In this document: positions 42,330 through 53,770 of the stretch, in pieces
Layout of the letters: each line of letters opens with the position of its first letter
Numbering within the stretch: position 1 is the first letter of the stretch
DNA from: Ascarosepion bandense
Lineage: Eukaryota; Mollusca; Cephalopoda; Sepiida; Sepiidae
Direction: 5' to 3'
DNA: 64,000 nt
Assembly (NCBI GenBank): GCA_037127315.1
Contig: JBBBDQ010000332.1
Coordinates: 315,001 to 379,000 of the forward strand
The notes under the pieces: model-generated
What the model was told of the DNA's origin: nothing
What the model saw: only the letters and a program-made list of their open reading frames with translations
Databases searched by the model: none
Position numbers and translations under genes: made by a program

Positions 42330-43320
42330 CTAAACCTTTTCTTTTTAGCAAATTGTTTTTATTTAGAATTTCTAATTAAAAAAAACCATGGCGTGAAAAT
42401 GGCTGAAACTGAGTTGCCAGGTCAGGACTAATAACAATGAATATTCTTATTTGTATCTCATCAAGAATCTCTAAATCTGTAACGGAAACACCAGACCAAA
42501 TGTGACAGCAAAATTCCATGCATCGATGAATGGTAAACTTGTAGATGGTTAAGATAGATTCTCTACAGAAAACTTGCTTAGTACTTAGTAAATCAATTCA
42601 CTAGAAGCAGACCTAGAAATTGATTCAATATAATCTTTTCAATTCATGTCCGTTGAAAACATTATTTCGAAAATTTGAAATGGGGTCATTTTATTGAAGA
42701 TTAGCATCAGTCATGCTGATAAAATATTTAAAAATTCTTTCAGATTCTTAAAAGTTTTGTTTCAGAGCGCAAGAAATGACTTGTAAATTTAACGCCATTT
42801 ACTAGTTTGGAGCCGATATCTACTACACCACAACGCAAATCCTAAATCCTATAGTACTTTACTAAAAGGTGATACAAGACTAAAAGGTAAATAGTTAGAT
42901 TGATTAGACTGTTTAGCTGATTTCTTGAAGACTAAAACTGAAAAAGTAGATTTCTAACAGGCAGGAAAGCGACAAGCAGCGAGGCATTTATTGTAAAGTG
43001 TAGGGAAAAGAGAATGCAGTACATTTCTTAAGAATTATTGCAGAGATAGCATCAAGTCTACCTGCTTTATGAATTTTGAGATAATAATTAAAGCCCTGGA
43101 CGCAGTTATGCTTATCGCAAAATAAAGACGCTGTTTTCACGGGAACATCAGGCAAAATTCTCCAGATGAGTCAATAGTAGAATTGAAAGAGAATTTACGA
43201 GCAAATCATTCTGCATTATAAGTAGAAGATATGACAACAAATTGAGTAACAAGAGAAGGGACAGCAGAATACTTATTTTTATTTAACATAATGTTACAGA
43301 ACCGCCAGTATTCACGAGAA
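42330..43320 (-). pseudogene. Jockey/CR1-type LINE, very old copy
   Basis: Minus strand, badly frameshifted. From upstream: FGSREYWRFCNIMLN (43310), FARKFSFNSTIDSSGEF (43200), ITASRALIIISKFIKQVDLM (43080), LYNKCLAACRFPAC-KSTFSVLVFKK (42970), a gap holding a SINE head, then KDYIESIS-like (42640), TIHRCMEFCCHIWSGVS (42520) and LEILDEIQIRIFIVISPDLATQFQP (42430). This matches the order fingers-palm-thumb of the Jockey-type LINEs that dominate the window, but from a more diverged lineage. Several stops per hundred codons. Confidence 0.7.
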
Positions 43321-43326
43321 CCAAAC

Positions 43327-43385
<59 letters not shown>

Positions 43386-43386
<1 letters not shown>

Positions 43387-43911
43387 TAGTGAATAAGGAA
43401 CGAAGAAAAAAAAATTTTTACAACGTCCAAAACATTAATTTAAAACAGTGCTCAACATATAATATATAAAGCCGTGAATATTTATTATAAATTATGTTTT
43501 AGAACATGTACAAATCTTTTATATATCCACTACAAATCGTACATTTGTTTCGACATTGACCCTACTCTGCTCCAATAAAGAAATCCAAAGGATAAAGTCT
43601 AGTCACAAGATCATAAAACTTACAATCCTATCTGATAATGTTAAATATGTCTACAAAATTCTAAGACACTCATTAATCAAGTATATTCACTACCCACACC
43701 ACTTTCTTCAAAATTCAAACGGACAATTCACAAGACTTATTCTCTTATTACTAACTCCCACCAACATCCCACACACAACTCAGCAGATATAAGAAAAGAG
43801 GCTTTCCATTCCTGTCCCCACCATCTGATGAGACATTGCAGTTTCAATGTCGAAACAAATGTACGATTTGTAGTGGATATATAAACAAATTGTGCATGTT
43901 CTAAAATATAA

Positions 43912-43915
<4 letters not shown>
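43386..43915. repeat. inverted-repeat element around a ~300-base core
   Basis: 43480-43555 (TTTTAGAACATGTACAAATC, CTACAAATCGTACATTTGTT TCGACATTG) is matched in reverse complement at 43845-43915. The core 43556-43845 has an open frame of 78 codons without a recognised domain. A TA run abuts the right arm (43915-43960). The left outer part equals 39830-40015 inverted. Confidence 0.75.
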
Positions 43916-43963
<48 letters not shown>

Positions 43964-44410
43964 TTTTTATCTGGCTAGATTTCACGGGTAACACGGCATC
44001 TTTCGCACAGCAGCAATGGTGGTTGCTCGTCCACCCAAATAATGATGAACAGTTACATTCAAGAATCCAGCTGCACAATCACTAATAGACGTCATTCTGA
44101 CATAGTATTTGAGCGCCTCCATGTGTATTTCATTTTTATGGATTGTATTTAAATATTAATGGTTAGTAATATTTGTGAGATGAGCATAGCACTTGCCTTA
44201 TTCTAAGGAATAAAAAATACCCATGAATTGTAGAATATCTAAAAATTCATATATAAATATATATATATATTTTGTGCAGATTTCATTAAGCATTACAGAC
44301 AAGGTATTAGGTTTTTTATGTAACTTTTCGTGTCTTTCCTTGTTAGCTGCTGGATCATGTAATTTTAAAAAAAAAAGAAAAAAAAGAGGCCATTAAACGT
44401 TGATAGGTAC

Positions 44411-44545
44411 AAAGAGTTTGTCACTTTAACTGAGCAGATTCACGCCGACTTCGAAGCAAATTAGCTCCGATCAGTGAGAATCTCATAACGGTGTCCTCAC
44501 AAAACTTCCAAGTCAGCATAAACCTGCTCAGTTAAAGTGACAAAC
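44411..44545. repeat. MITE-like inverted repeat
   Basis: GTTTGTCACTTTAACTGAGC at 44410 is matched by GCTCAGTTAAAGTGACAAAC at 44545; inner parts (CACGCCGACTTCGAAG with CTTCCAAGTCAGCATAAAC) are weaker. About 135 bases, no coding capacity. One arm also at 6576-6650. Confidence 0.75.
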
Positions 44546-44659
44546 CCTGCCGCTATGAAAACTGCTAAAACACAACTGTGAGAAAAAAATATTTCTGGGA
44601 AAAATCTTTAGACTCGAAAATATGTTATTATCTTTTAATAAACAAAAAACTAAACTAAA

Positions 44660-45187
44660 TCTAAACTTATTTATCAATGGAACTTTGTCTGTGTGTGTGT
44701 GTGCGTGTGTGTATCTGTGTGTGTGTCCGTTACCTATAGACGCCGAAACGGCTGAACCGATTTTTTGAAAATTTACACAGTTGTACTGCGAATGTTCTTA
44801 GCTAGGTTTTGTGTCGAGGTACCCCAGATAAATATCGAAAATCGATAATCGAAAAAATCGTGTTATAGAAGGAGTGGTCCGATTTTAATCAAAATATATA
44901 ATGAAAGATGTTTGTGTGTGTGTCTGTTTATCTGCCTGTATGTCTGAATTTTTTTCAGCCCTTTTATTTTAGTTTACGACGAAAAAACTTATTTGATATC
45001 GATACAAGTAAATCAAAATTTGACTTACATCCATTCAGTTTTCTTTCAGTCTACGGTTTCGCTTTAACTAAAAACAACTATTGCTTTTTAGTCTTTTGTG
45101 CCAACGTCCAAAGAGTCTGAGCTCCAGGACCACGGATTAGTTTTAAAGCATTCCTTACACCCGAGCAACGCCGGGCTATACTGCTAG
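44660..45187 (+). mobile_element. non-autonomous Helitron, copy 4 (cleanest termini)
   Basis: Starts TCTAAACTTATTTATCAATG after host A and ends ACCCGAGCAACGCCGGGCTA TACTGCTAG before host T, fulfilling TC...CTAG and A-T insertion. Contains the CGACGAAAAAACTTATTTGA segment shared with copy 3 and lacks the CACTCATAGACAAAGAC segment present in copies 1-3. Confidence 0.9.
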
Positions 45188-45399
45188 TTAGATTTATAAA
45201 CTAACGCATATGACGCCTAATTATAATCTGGTACAAATGTAATAGATTAAACCCCGGGAAGATTTTATTTGGTTTAATTTGGTTTAATTTTATTTGGTTT
45301 AATTAGCTAAGGATGCACATCTATTTAAATAGATATAAAACATTGAGTTATACTACTATCTATATATAACCTTAAATTTATTTCACTGCACACACGCAC

Positions 45400-45415
45400 A
45401 CGCGAACACGCGCGT

Positions 45416-45514
<99 letters not shown>

Positions 45515-45659
45515 TTAATCTAATGATGAGGCGTTTGTACATGAAAACATGAGCTAAATTAGACCTGAGAATATGTTAAATAAGTTTACTTATTAGAATT
45601 AGGTTAAAGTACTCAATATCATGGATAGAGCGTATGTAAATACGTACGCAAGCAATATA

Positions 45660-45712
<53 letters not shown>
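45400..45712. repeat. (CG/CA)n, (TA)n microsatellites
   Basis: ACACGCGAACACGCGCGTGC then (AC)n 45418-45450 and (TA)n 45451-45511; a further TA run at 45661-45712. Confidence 0.95.
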
Positions 45713-45714
<2 letters not shown>

Positions 45715-45843
45715 AGATAAAGAGGACACAAGGTTTTATGATTTTTAGTTCTCTTGCATTTACTTTTTTTTTTAAGTGCTCAATACAGTAAATATTGTAG
45801 AGCATAATATAATCATATAATTATGAATTAAAAATACATTAAT

Positions 45844-45901
45844 ACATTGCGACATGGAAAGTTCTATGTTTCGAGATTTTTATCTCGTCATCAGGCAATG
45901 T
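45844..45901 (-). ncRNA. hammerhead ribozyme-like motif with 7-bp stem I
   Basis: Minus strand: ACATTGC, CTGATGA, C, GAGAT-AAAA-ATCTC, GAAA, CAT-AGAACTTTCC-ATGTC, GCAATGT. Stem I ACATTGC/GCAATGT is perfect (7), stem II GAGAT/ATCTC (5), stem III ACAT/ATGT (4), and the cut would follow GUC. The one deviation is an extra C between CTGATGA and stem II, which may lower or abolish activity. A decayed relative with the same stem I lies at 60958-61020. Confidence 0.72.
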
Positions 45902-46393
45902 TAGATGTTAGTTGTGAAAATGATTTTCATTTAAATCCAAGAAACAACACGTTTGTTATTTATGGATGTAGGAAAACCTAACATTCATGTGTGTGTTCCT
46001 TCTAACATATCAGAATCGAGATTCACTTTGAAATTTGGCAAGTAGTCTCTATTTATAGGGAATACGTACCTTCTTTCTTTCCTACCCAACGGTCAAAGTG
46101 TCCACCTACTTTTAACATACTCTTATTTTTATTTTTATTGCCTCTCACTAGATCCTGTTACCTTTGATGTATAAATTCTTGTAGTAAAACTCTTCTTTCC
46201 ATATCTTGACCTCTTCTCACAGAAAAAAGGATAGAGATGAAGAAAGAAAAAATTTTTATATTATTAATCTATTATTAGAAATATTTATTTAATATAAACT
46301 ATTATAGAGATAGATCCATACATAGAGCTCAATGAATATTATCCAGAGCAACATGATATACACAAACAAACTTAGTTGATGTGTTGCATTTTC

Positions 46394-46437
<44 letters not shown>

Positions 46438-46569
46438 GTGTGTGTGTGTGTGTGTGTGCGGGGGTGCGAATAAAAGTTGCTATGAATAATTGTCGTCTAA
46501 ATAACACTGACAAATTTTTAACAGGTATATTTACCAAAATTAAAACAAAAGTATCTTGAAATGCTAAAA

Positions 46570-47290
46570 TGTTAATTTATCAATAAAATCTCAAATGGCT
46601 TCAAGCACGTCTCCTTTGGAATCTCTTGCATCTCTTCTATGCGATCTCCTTGTTTAATACCGCCATAATACTTGCCTTCAGTTCATCTTTGGTGTTACAA
46701 AGAGCTTTGTTAGTCGTTCAGTTACAAAAATCACATAATAATCCAGAAGGTTACAGTCTGGGGAGTTAGGTGGTTAGATGTAATGGGTTTTGTGGTCGCA
46801 GAAATTATCTGACAACCATCACTGGGTTCTCCTGCTTGTGTGGCATGGTGCAGAGATCTATTGCCAGACATCGGGTCTTCCACTACCCACCCTCTTGACC
46901 GAGGGCAGCAGTACATCCGCAAAACACTTGATGTAGAATTGTCCGTTGAGTTCGAGACGCTGTGGAAAGATGAATGGAGGCTTAACATTGTCATCATTAG
47001 AGGCATTACGTTGTCATCATCACTCCAAACACTATCTTAATCACTATCAGATTAATCAAACTGTTTAAATTTCCTCTACACTGTCTTCAGATTCATACCT
47101 ATACACACTGAAATGCTAGTATTGAAGTCTCCAGCGTGAAAGCCAAGTGTGCCGTTTCCGAATTTCTGCCGGAGTAGATTAAGTTATGCTGCTCTTTTTC
47201 TCACAGACGTTGCCCAAATAACACTACTATACTGCGCAGTTTGCAAAAATCAAGACAAACAACGCACATGCGCGAAATTAAAACTATAAA
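46570..47290 (-). pseudogene. DDE transposase relic (IS630/Tc1-mariner group), copy 1
   Basis: Minus strand, sharing the full order of the element at 60050-60835: CGTCTGTGAGAAAAAGAGCA, a PAEIRKRHTWL-like start (47150), GRPDVWQ-ISAPCHTSR (46860), WWLSDNFCDHKTHYI (46800), PPNSPDCNLLDYYVI (46745), TERLTKLFVTPKMN and a NFKG-like end. The DSAP/SAPCH and SPDCNxLDYY words are the second and third catalytic motifs. Stops and shifts throughout. Confidence 0.65.
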
Positions 47291-47299
47291 ATGGCGACA

Positions 47300-48790
47300 A
47301 TTTACAAATATCACGTTGTATATACTGTAGATAGAGGACAATAAATATGTGCAGTATGAAGTTGTCCGCTTCTTGTTTACTTCTCCGGCATAAATCTCTG
47401 CATTTTCCTGAGGAATGTCAGAGCCAACAAAAGGAAGTAAGGACAAAGAAGTTGCTAAAAAAAAGTCTAAGCTGACTTTTATTCCTACCGTCAATGAGAA
47501 ATATTAATTCTTACCAAAGCCCTGTAGAATTTTGTTTACGATTCATTCTTCATTTTTCTTTAATTATTTCTTCTACTTTTTTCATCAAGTCACGCAACTT
47601 CCGCTTTACACCGGAAGTCATCTTTCGTTACCGGCACATGTATGCAGAGAATTGAAAAGCAGACGACAAATGTGTTTTATTTTCTTTAATGCATTTGTGC
47701 CATGTATGTTTGCACTTCACAAACCCTTCATTTTCTTTCTACCATGCATGTACATAAAATGCATACACGCTTTTTTTTTTTTTGTTGTGTTTTTTTAACG
47801 TTTGTTTCTATTTTATAGTGTCGGGTGTTCCGTCACAATTATGTTATTTTGTGTATGGCGTGAAAAGGTAAGAATGAAATAAAAACAGAGAGATAGAGGA
47901 AAATAAAGAAAAGATATAGATAGAGTTGATCGAATCTGCAAGAGAGCGCGCCTGAATCAGTCCAAAGCTTTTGTCTAAGGACTCGCCGGTTAAGCGCCGA
48001 GCGGCGGAATTGGGGCGTCAAAGAAGTCGTCTGCCTGTCTTTTTTGTTCGCTCGACTACGTTTTTGATTGATTTCTCGCTTTATCCTTATGACTTTAGGC
48101 CGAGATATTGAAATGAAATTCTCTGATACACAAACACACATGTTTATGCACACATATATATAGTTAGGCGTCTGTGTCTCTCCGTCTCGTACAAAGATGG
48201 TATGAATTGCATAATACAGAAATTGAGCGCATATACATTTACCCTAGAATGTCTACTTCATTTAGAGTGATTTTCACACACGTTTATTTTTGACTGTAAA
48301 TAGTGTCGCATTCTATACTTCGATAAATCTAGATCAGGGATTACGTATACATTACAATAAACACACGTACGCGCGTGCGCACGCACAGAAACGCGCGTGC
48401 ACACACAGACACGCACACATATATTTCTAAAGAAATAATATATTTTTATTTATTAATTCGACGCATTTTTATCTCTTTAAACGTTATTTTTAGTGGATAG
48501 TCGTATTTGAGTAGACGCTCCTATTTTTTTTAAATAATATTTTATTTTCGTTTGCTACACATTCTTCTTTAAGAAGATTTCTCTAATATTCAGTCCGGTA
48601 GACCAAAATAAAATAATGCTTAAAAAATAATTATTAAAGGTAGTAATTTCTAATTTATTGTCCTAACGATTGTTGGATACAGCGTAACGGTTTTATTTTA
48701 AATTATTCTAGATATTTCTGTTCAAAATAGTTTAAACTCTGAAAATGTTTAATTATATTTATTTTATAGCGTTATTTGCGAAACATTTTA
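47300..48790. other. no recognisable feature
   Basis: Mixed sequence. 47930-48060 is GC-richer (GAGAGCGCGCCTGAATCAG, GCGCCGAGCGGCGGAATTGG) but no family is apparent. Confidence 0.5.
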
Positions 48791-48799
48791 CTCATTACC

Positions 48800-48810
48800 T
48801 ATTATTGGTT

Positions 48811-48853
<43 letters not shown>

Positions 48854-49060
48854 GGTTAGGTATGGATAGAATAAAATTCTGTGTCCCAAAAATCCCTATT
48901 CTTAGAAAAGTGCTCAATACCAAGTAGAGCGAATAATATCATTATGTTATAATAGTAACTATTTTGTTTCGACACTTCATGTGTCTTATCAAGTGATTGT
49001 GCTGAATGCGAGATGAAGTGTTTTAAAAGATTCAAAACTAGCCAAACTTACTCAAAATAT

Positions 49061-49097
<37 letters not shown>

Positions 49098-49140
49098 ACA
49101 TGAAAATTTTTTAAAAGTTTCAAAACGAGCGAAACACTCT

Positions 49141-49180
<40 letters not shown>

Positions 49181-49248
49181 GATTAACTCTCTCTCTATTT
49201 CATTTTTCCTCAATCACTGTTTTTATTTTATTTTTACTTTTCACGCCC

Positions 49249-49327
<79 letters not shown>

Positions 49328-49330
49328 TGT
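48800..49330. repeat. scattered (AC)n, (TA)n, (TC)n microsatellites
   Basis: (AC)n 48811-48833, (TA)n 48834-48853, (AC)(TA) 49060-49096, (TA)n 49145-49178, (TC)n 49255-49283, (TA)n 49284-49326. TTTCGACACTTCATGTGTCT at 48968 has the look of a Penelope-type terminus. Confidence 0.9.
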
Positions 49331-49599
49331 CTGTTCGTCCTTGTGTCTGTGACCCCTCTAACGTTGGCCATGCTAGCTCTACATATATTATAATTTTTTG
49401 GAATAAGCATGATAACAGGATTGAAAATCTGCTCTTCATCTGGAGCTTGTACATTCAACATTGGGTTTGTGTCTGGGTGTAGAGGGAACTATCAAAGATC
49501 AACTGAAAAATGAAAGATTTTCAAGTTTTTAATTTACATTAAGTGTCAAAAATTTAATTTAAAAAATGTTTGTCTATATTTCTGTGATGAGGTATTATT

Positions 49600-49880
49600 T
49601 ACAGTATTTATATTATTAGGATTATTGTCCTCATTTTTGTTGCTATTTGTACGACGTTTTAGCTGTTCTACGCTCCGGCCTTATCCAGGTGCAAGGAATT
49701 TGGAACCGAACCTTTTATTACAATCATTGGGGTATATGAACGCCATTCCTTTATAAAATACACGGTTTGACTCAAAATTACTAGCACCTGAAAAAGGACG
49801 TAGCGTACAACGGCCGAAAAGTCTATATAAAGTCTATATAAAGTATAAATGGCAAAAAAGATGAGGACAATAGTCCGAAT
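49600..49880. repeat. inverted repeat, Penelope-terminus-like
   Basis: ACAGTATTTATATTATTAGG ... CTACGCTCCGGCC at 49600-49685 is inverted at 49790-49880 (GCGTACAACGGCCGAAAAGT ... AATAATGTAAATACTGT). A related single arm is at 20840-20945 (GCACCTGAAGAAGGCATGAG). Confidence 0.75.
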
Positions 49881-50342
49881 AATGTAAATACTGTCAAAAA
49901 CTTTTATATTAAATTCTGGTTAAAATATCTACAAAACTTTGTGGATTAAAGAATTCAATTTGGTTTCTTTGAAATATCAAGGAATCAAAAGTTTCATGAC
50001 GCAATGTTCTGAAGTTCCTCAGAGTTGAAGAAAACAACACAAGTTCTACGGAGTTTGCGATTCGAAGAACTCAAGTTTTGGCCTGAGTTGTAATTTCGGC
50101 TTAAATCGGACTTTTGTCCTAACTGATATTTAGACCGAAATTGGACTTCGAGCCCGAATCAGAGCAAAAGTGAGGTTTTGAAGTTCCATGAAGGGATTTC
50201 AGGAATTAAAGATAATTTTTCAAATTTCTCATTGCTGGACTAGGAGCCCTTCACTTTCTAGAGCAGCGAATTCAAAAGACCACACAATACTGCGTTTAAA
50301 CGCGCGCACGCGCACGCACACACACGCGCACGCACACACACG

Positions 50343-50393
<51 letters not shown>

Positions 50394-50394
50394 T

Positions 50395-51640
50395 GTCGAG
50401 GCAGCTGATAATTTTCTAAACATATTTTGTTAAATATAACAGACAATGAATGTCTATGATGTTTAATCATGAGCCGTTTTTAACATTGTATTTTGGCTTT
50501 AGTTGCAGGTGAAAATAAAGACAAAAATTGTCGAACATTTGGATATTTTTTATTATGCTGGTTCACTGCTGTTTAGTGACTGTTATTATTGCATAGCAAT
50601 GTTTTATGTCAACACAAAATAAAATCGTTTTTGATGGTGGATGTCTTCATGCTACTCTCAATTAACCATCATCGACAATCTCACCTACCTCCCATTAGCA
50701 TGGACCAGGCTTGTAAAACACTGCGCCTCCTTGGTCTCACACTTTCAGCGGGCCTCAAATGGAATGACTATATCGAATCCATTGCTAACTCCGCTGCTAT
50801 GAAAGTCGGTTCTCTGTGCAGGTCCCGGAAGTTTTTTCCGTCTAAATCTATCCTGCACAATTACAAATCTACCATCCGCCCGTGCATTGAATACTGCTGC
50901 CATATCTGGTCGGGTTCCCCTGCTGTTTTCCTCGGGCTTCTCGATAAGGTTCAGAGGAGGGTCTGTAATGTGATAGATACCGACTTGGCAGACCGCCTGC
51001 AGTCTCTCTCCCACCGGCGCGACGTGGCTTCCCTCTGTCTCTTCTATAAATACTTTCACGGCTTCTGCTCCGATGAACTTAGATCACTGGTGCCCCTTAA
51101 ATACGAATTTGCACTAGATACTAGATTAGCAACTAGATCCCACCCTTTTACAGTGAAACCGATAAAATGCAGCCGTAACTTCTACTCCAACAGTTTCTTT
51201 CCTCCCACTTCCCGACTGTGGAATTCTCTTCCAAACGATTGCTTCCCCGACGGCTACAATCTCTAGGAGTTTAAATGTAAGGTCAATAGACACTTCCTAA
51301 CACACTAACCTGCTCCCATTCTATCAAGCACTCTTCCCATCTGCCTAACCCTCATCCTCGCTATCCTTACTCATCTGTCACCTTCCTCCTGACATTCCCT
51401 ATGCCTAACCACTCCTTCTCTTTACCTTCCCCTATGTAGCCCCATGCGCAATAGTGGCAGTAAAATGCCTTGCTTGGGGTGAGATGATTAAAAAAAAAAC
51501 AAAAAAAAAACGTCCCTGTAACCTCTCTGAAGATGGCTCATGTCAGCTGAAACCTTAGGACCAGCATAATAAAAAATATCCAAATGTTGAACAATTTCAT
51601 TGTTTGTTATATTCAACAGTATGTGTTTGGAAAAAAATAT
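50395..51640 (+). mobile_element. Penelope-like element termini interrupted by a LINE
   Basis: 50400-50640 carries an inverted terminal piece (AACAGACAATGAATGTCTAT) and the 3' UTR words AACACAAAATAAAATCG and GATGGTGGATGT. At 51515-51640 it resumes with GTAACCTCTCTGAAGATGGC and AAATATCCAAATGTTGAACA. The uninterrupted order is visible at 39720-39790 and 59395-59640. A TA run ends at 50390. Confidence 0.8.
50655..51510 (+). pseudogene. Jockey/CR1-type LINE 3' part, nested in the Penelope-like element
   Basis: An open frame that starts in the Penelope tail and enters the LINE near 50655: MDQACKTLRLLGLTLSAGLK, WNDYIESIANSAAMKVGSLC, STIRPCIEYCCHIWSG, LDKVQRRVCNVI, SHRRDVASLCLFYKYFHGFC and [18 protein letters not shown], then a stop (TAG at 51264) where other copies read Q. 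This is the region behind the RT core. The 3' UTR ends CCTTGCTTGGGGTGAGATGA then TTAAAAAAAAAC. It is the least decayed LINE stretch of its family, about 225 codons. Confidence 0.88.
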
Positions 51641-51654
51641 GCATATATATATAC

Positions 51655-51686
<32 letters not shown>

Positions 51687-51724
51687 TAAGAGAGAGAGAG
51701 AGTAAGAGAGAGAGAGAGAGTAGA

Positions 51725-52130
51725 CAAAATATTGGAAACACCTTTAATTTTCAAGTAAATTTATTTCAATATGGGGTAGGACCATATTTGGGAGTAATTA
51801 CAGCTTCAATTTCGTGTGTGATCGACTACAAAGTTTGAATTGTTTCCAGAGGAATTTCTATCCATTCTAATAATATTCTCGAATTCTTTCAATGATGATG
51901 GTGAAGGATATCGACTACTCACCTGTTTTTTCTAAAATAAACCATAAATGTTCAATGATGTTGAGATCCGGTGACTGTGGTGACCGAAAAGATGTTCTAT
52001 TTCACTAGAGTGGTACTTGTGTCATTCAGCTACAACGCAAGCAGGATGAATGGGTGCCTTATCATCCTGAAATAGTTCCTGAAACATGGAATGAAGTTGA
52101 TCCCTTAAAATTATTAAATAGCCCGGACAG
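51725..52130 (-). pseudogene. Tc1-type transposon relic
   Basis: ACAAAATATTGGAAACACCT at 51725 looks like a Tc1-family terminal inverted repeat. On the minus strand FQDDKAPIHPA (52060), then in another frame SPDLN-type words (ACCGGATCTCAACATCATTG, encoding DLNIIEHLW) represent the second and third catalytic motifs. The first Asp region and the other terminal repeat are missing. Confidence 0.65.
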
Positions 52131-52261
52131 TTAAAGTGATTTTAACCAAAACATTAAAACACTACTAATGTTAAATCAACAAACATAAAAATAAACTAGC
52201 ATTTGACAGCTTAATCAAAATTTCCAAAATACTGTAATGCTACTAGATGTTTCCATTAATT

Positions 52262-52402
52262 TGTCCAGATTAGCAACTAGGTCCCACCTTTTTACAGTGA
52301 AACCGATAAAATGTAACCGCAATTTCTACTCCAATAGCTTCTTTTCTCGCACTTCCCGACTGTGGAATTCCCTTCCACATACTTGCTTCCCCGACATCTA
52401 CA

Positions 52403-52405
<3 letters not shown>
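52262..52405 (+). pseudogene. Jockey-type LINE fragment running into (TATC)n
   Basis: [40 protein letters not shown] and PD-YNL; at 52401 the LINE sequence CTACAATCTC becomes CTACAATCTATCTATC, so the array begins exactly inside the conserved YNLQEF codons. Confidence 0.85.
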
Positions 52406-52464
<59 letters not shown>

Positions 52465-52482
52465 TTCATTTGTGTGTGTTCA

Positions 52483-52525
<43 letters not shown>

Positions 52526-52596
52526 TTCAGTGTGTTCATATCCATCTATCTATCTATCTATCTGTTTTGTTCTTATCTGTCTATCTCAGTCTGTTC

Positions 52597-52639
<43 letters not shown>

Positions 52640-52655
52640 GTCTGTCTATCTATCT
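52402..52655. repeat. (TATC)n arrays with GTGTTCATATC spacers
   Basis: Four arrays with spacers such as TTTCATTTGTGTGTGTTCAT; likely expanded from an ATCT in the LINE (see LINE fragment 52262-52405). Confidence 0.92.
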
Positions 52656-52699
52656 CTGTCCAAATGTATGTTTTGTAACTCTGTCATTCTGTTGATGTC

Positions 52700-52758
52700 T
52701 GTTCACATCTATCTCAGTATGCTGATACATATCTTCTTTATAATTCTCAACTGTTTTT

Positions 52759-52805
<47 letters not shown>

Positions 52806-53690
52806 ATCCACATACAGTCCTCCTTCACTGTATATATTTATAAGTAAGTTAAATTTATTTTAGTATTCGTTTCTTTTTTTTGTTTAACGTTTGATAAAAA
52901 CAGTTCAAAGAGAGACTAATTTTTCTTCAGGTTTCTCTTTTTTTTTTTGCCAGTACTCGACATATGGATATTTTACCTTATGTCAGCTAAAGATCTCTTA
53001 ATCTTTCTGAAGCTTCTTTAACACAGTTATTTGGGAGCCTGCACACAGGAATAATTGAATTTCAAATGACAAATTTTATAGCTGTATCGATTGCCATCAG
53101 TTTGTAGATAATATACCTTACGTGTGTACATGGCTTATTCAATTAAACTCCCTTCGAATGATTCCTCTAGTGCATTGACATAAACTAGAAGAAAACTAAT
53201 CCCTAATCTGCTTGAAGAGGCGGGAAAAGTGTCCAGTCATTTGCAACGTAAGATTGCTCCAGTAGACAACGAGAGGTTTTCAATTAACCGTCGGCATAAG
53301 TGATCGCCCATAGTTTCCATTATAATTACTGACAAATACGAACCGGATGTTCGTCTCTTCCTTCCTGTTCGGCCATACTTTCCAACACGCTTGAGCCAGT
53401 TGGAGACAATCGCGCTAATAGCATTAGAATTTTTCGCTGATTTGAGCCATCACAGGACGTTAGGCGATGACAAGGCGACCGGGATTCGTTAGCCAAATCA
53501 AACTCACATGTAGTGACCTTACATCCGACTTACAATTGCTCTCAGGTAGTCATATTGTTAGATACGATCTAGGTTTAGTTAATCTGGAACAGTTAGTGAC
53601 ATACGTCTAAATCGATAGGTATGATAAGTAGTAAAAACTTTACTAGAAAGTGGGCCCCAGTAAATAGTTTTTATTTAAGTCAGACAAGAC
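52700..53690. other. no recognisable feature
   Basis: TA run at 52761-52802. 53130-53520 is less AT-rich, with no transposase, RT or tRNA-like part seen. Confidence 0.5.
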
Positions 53691-53692
53691 AT

Positions 53693-53768
53693 TTTTTTAA
53701 AATCATTTCACCCCAAGCAAGGCAGAACTGCTACTGGTGCGCAGCGGGATACAGAATAGGTGAATGAT
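53693..53768 (-). repeat. Jockey-type LINE/SINE 3' tail fragment
   Basis: AAAATCATTTCACCCCAAGC AAGGCAG ... GCGCAGCGGGATACAG is the inverted form of the LINE 3' end. It adjoins the 3' end of the chimeric SINE copy B. Confidence 0.7.
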
Positions 53769-53770
53769 GA

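Noticed and set aside
46840..47040. 66-codon plus-strand frame
   Set aside because: Shadow of the decayed DDE transposase on the other strand.
48960..48995. TTTCGACACTTCATGTGTCTTATCAAG as a hammerhead on the minus strand
   Set aside because: The hairpin and GAAAC are good, but the core reads TTGATAA instead of CTGANGA, and no stem I is seen.
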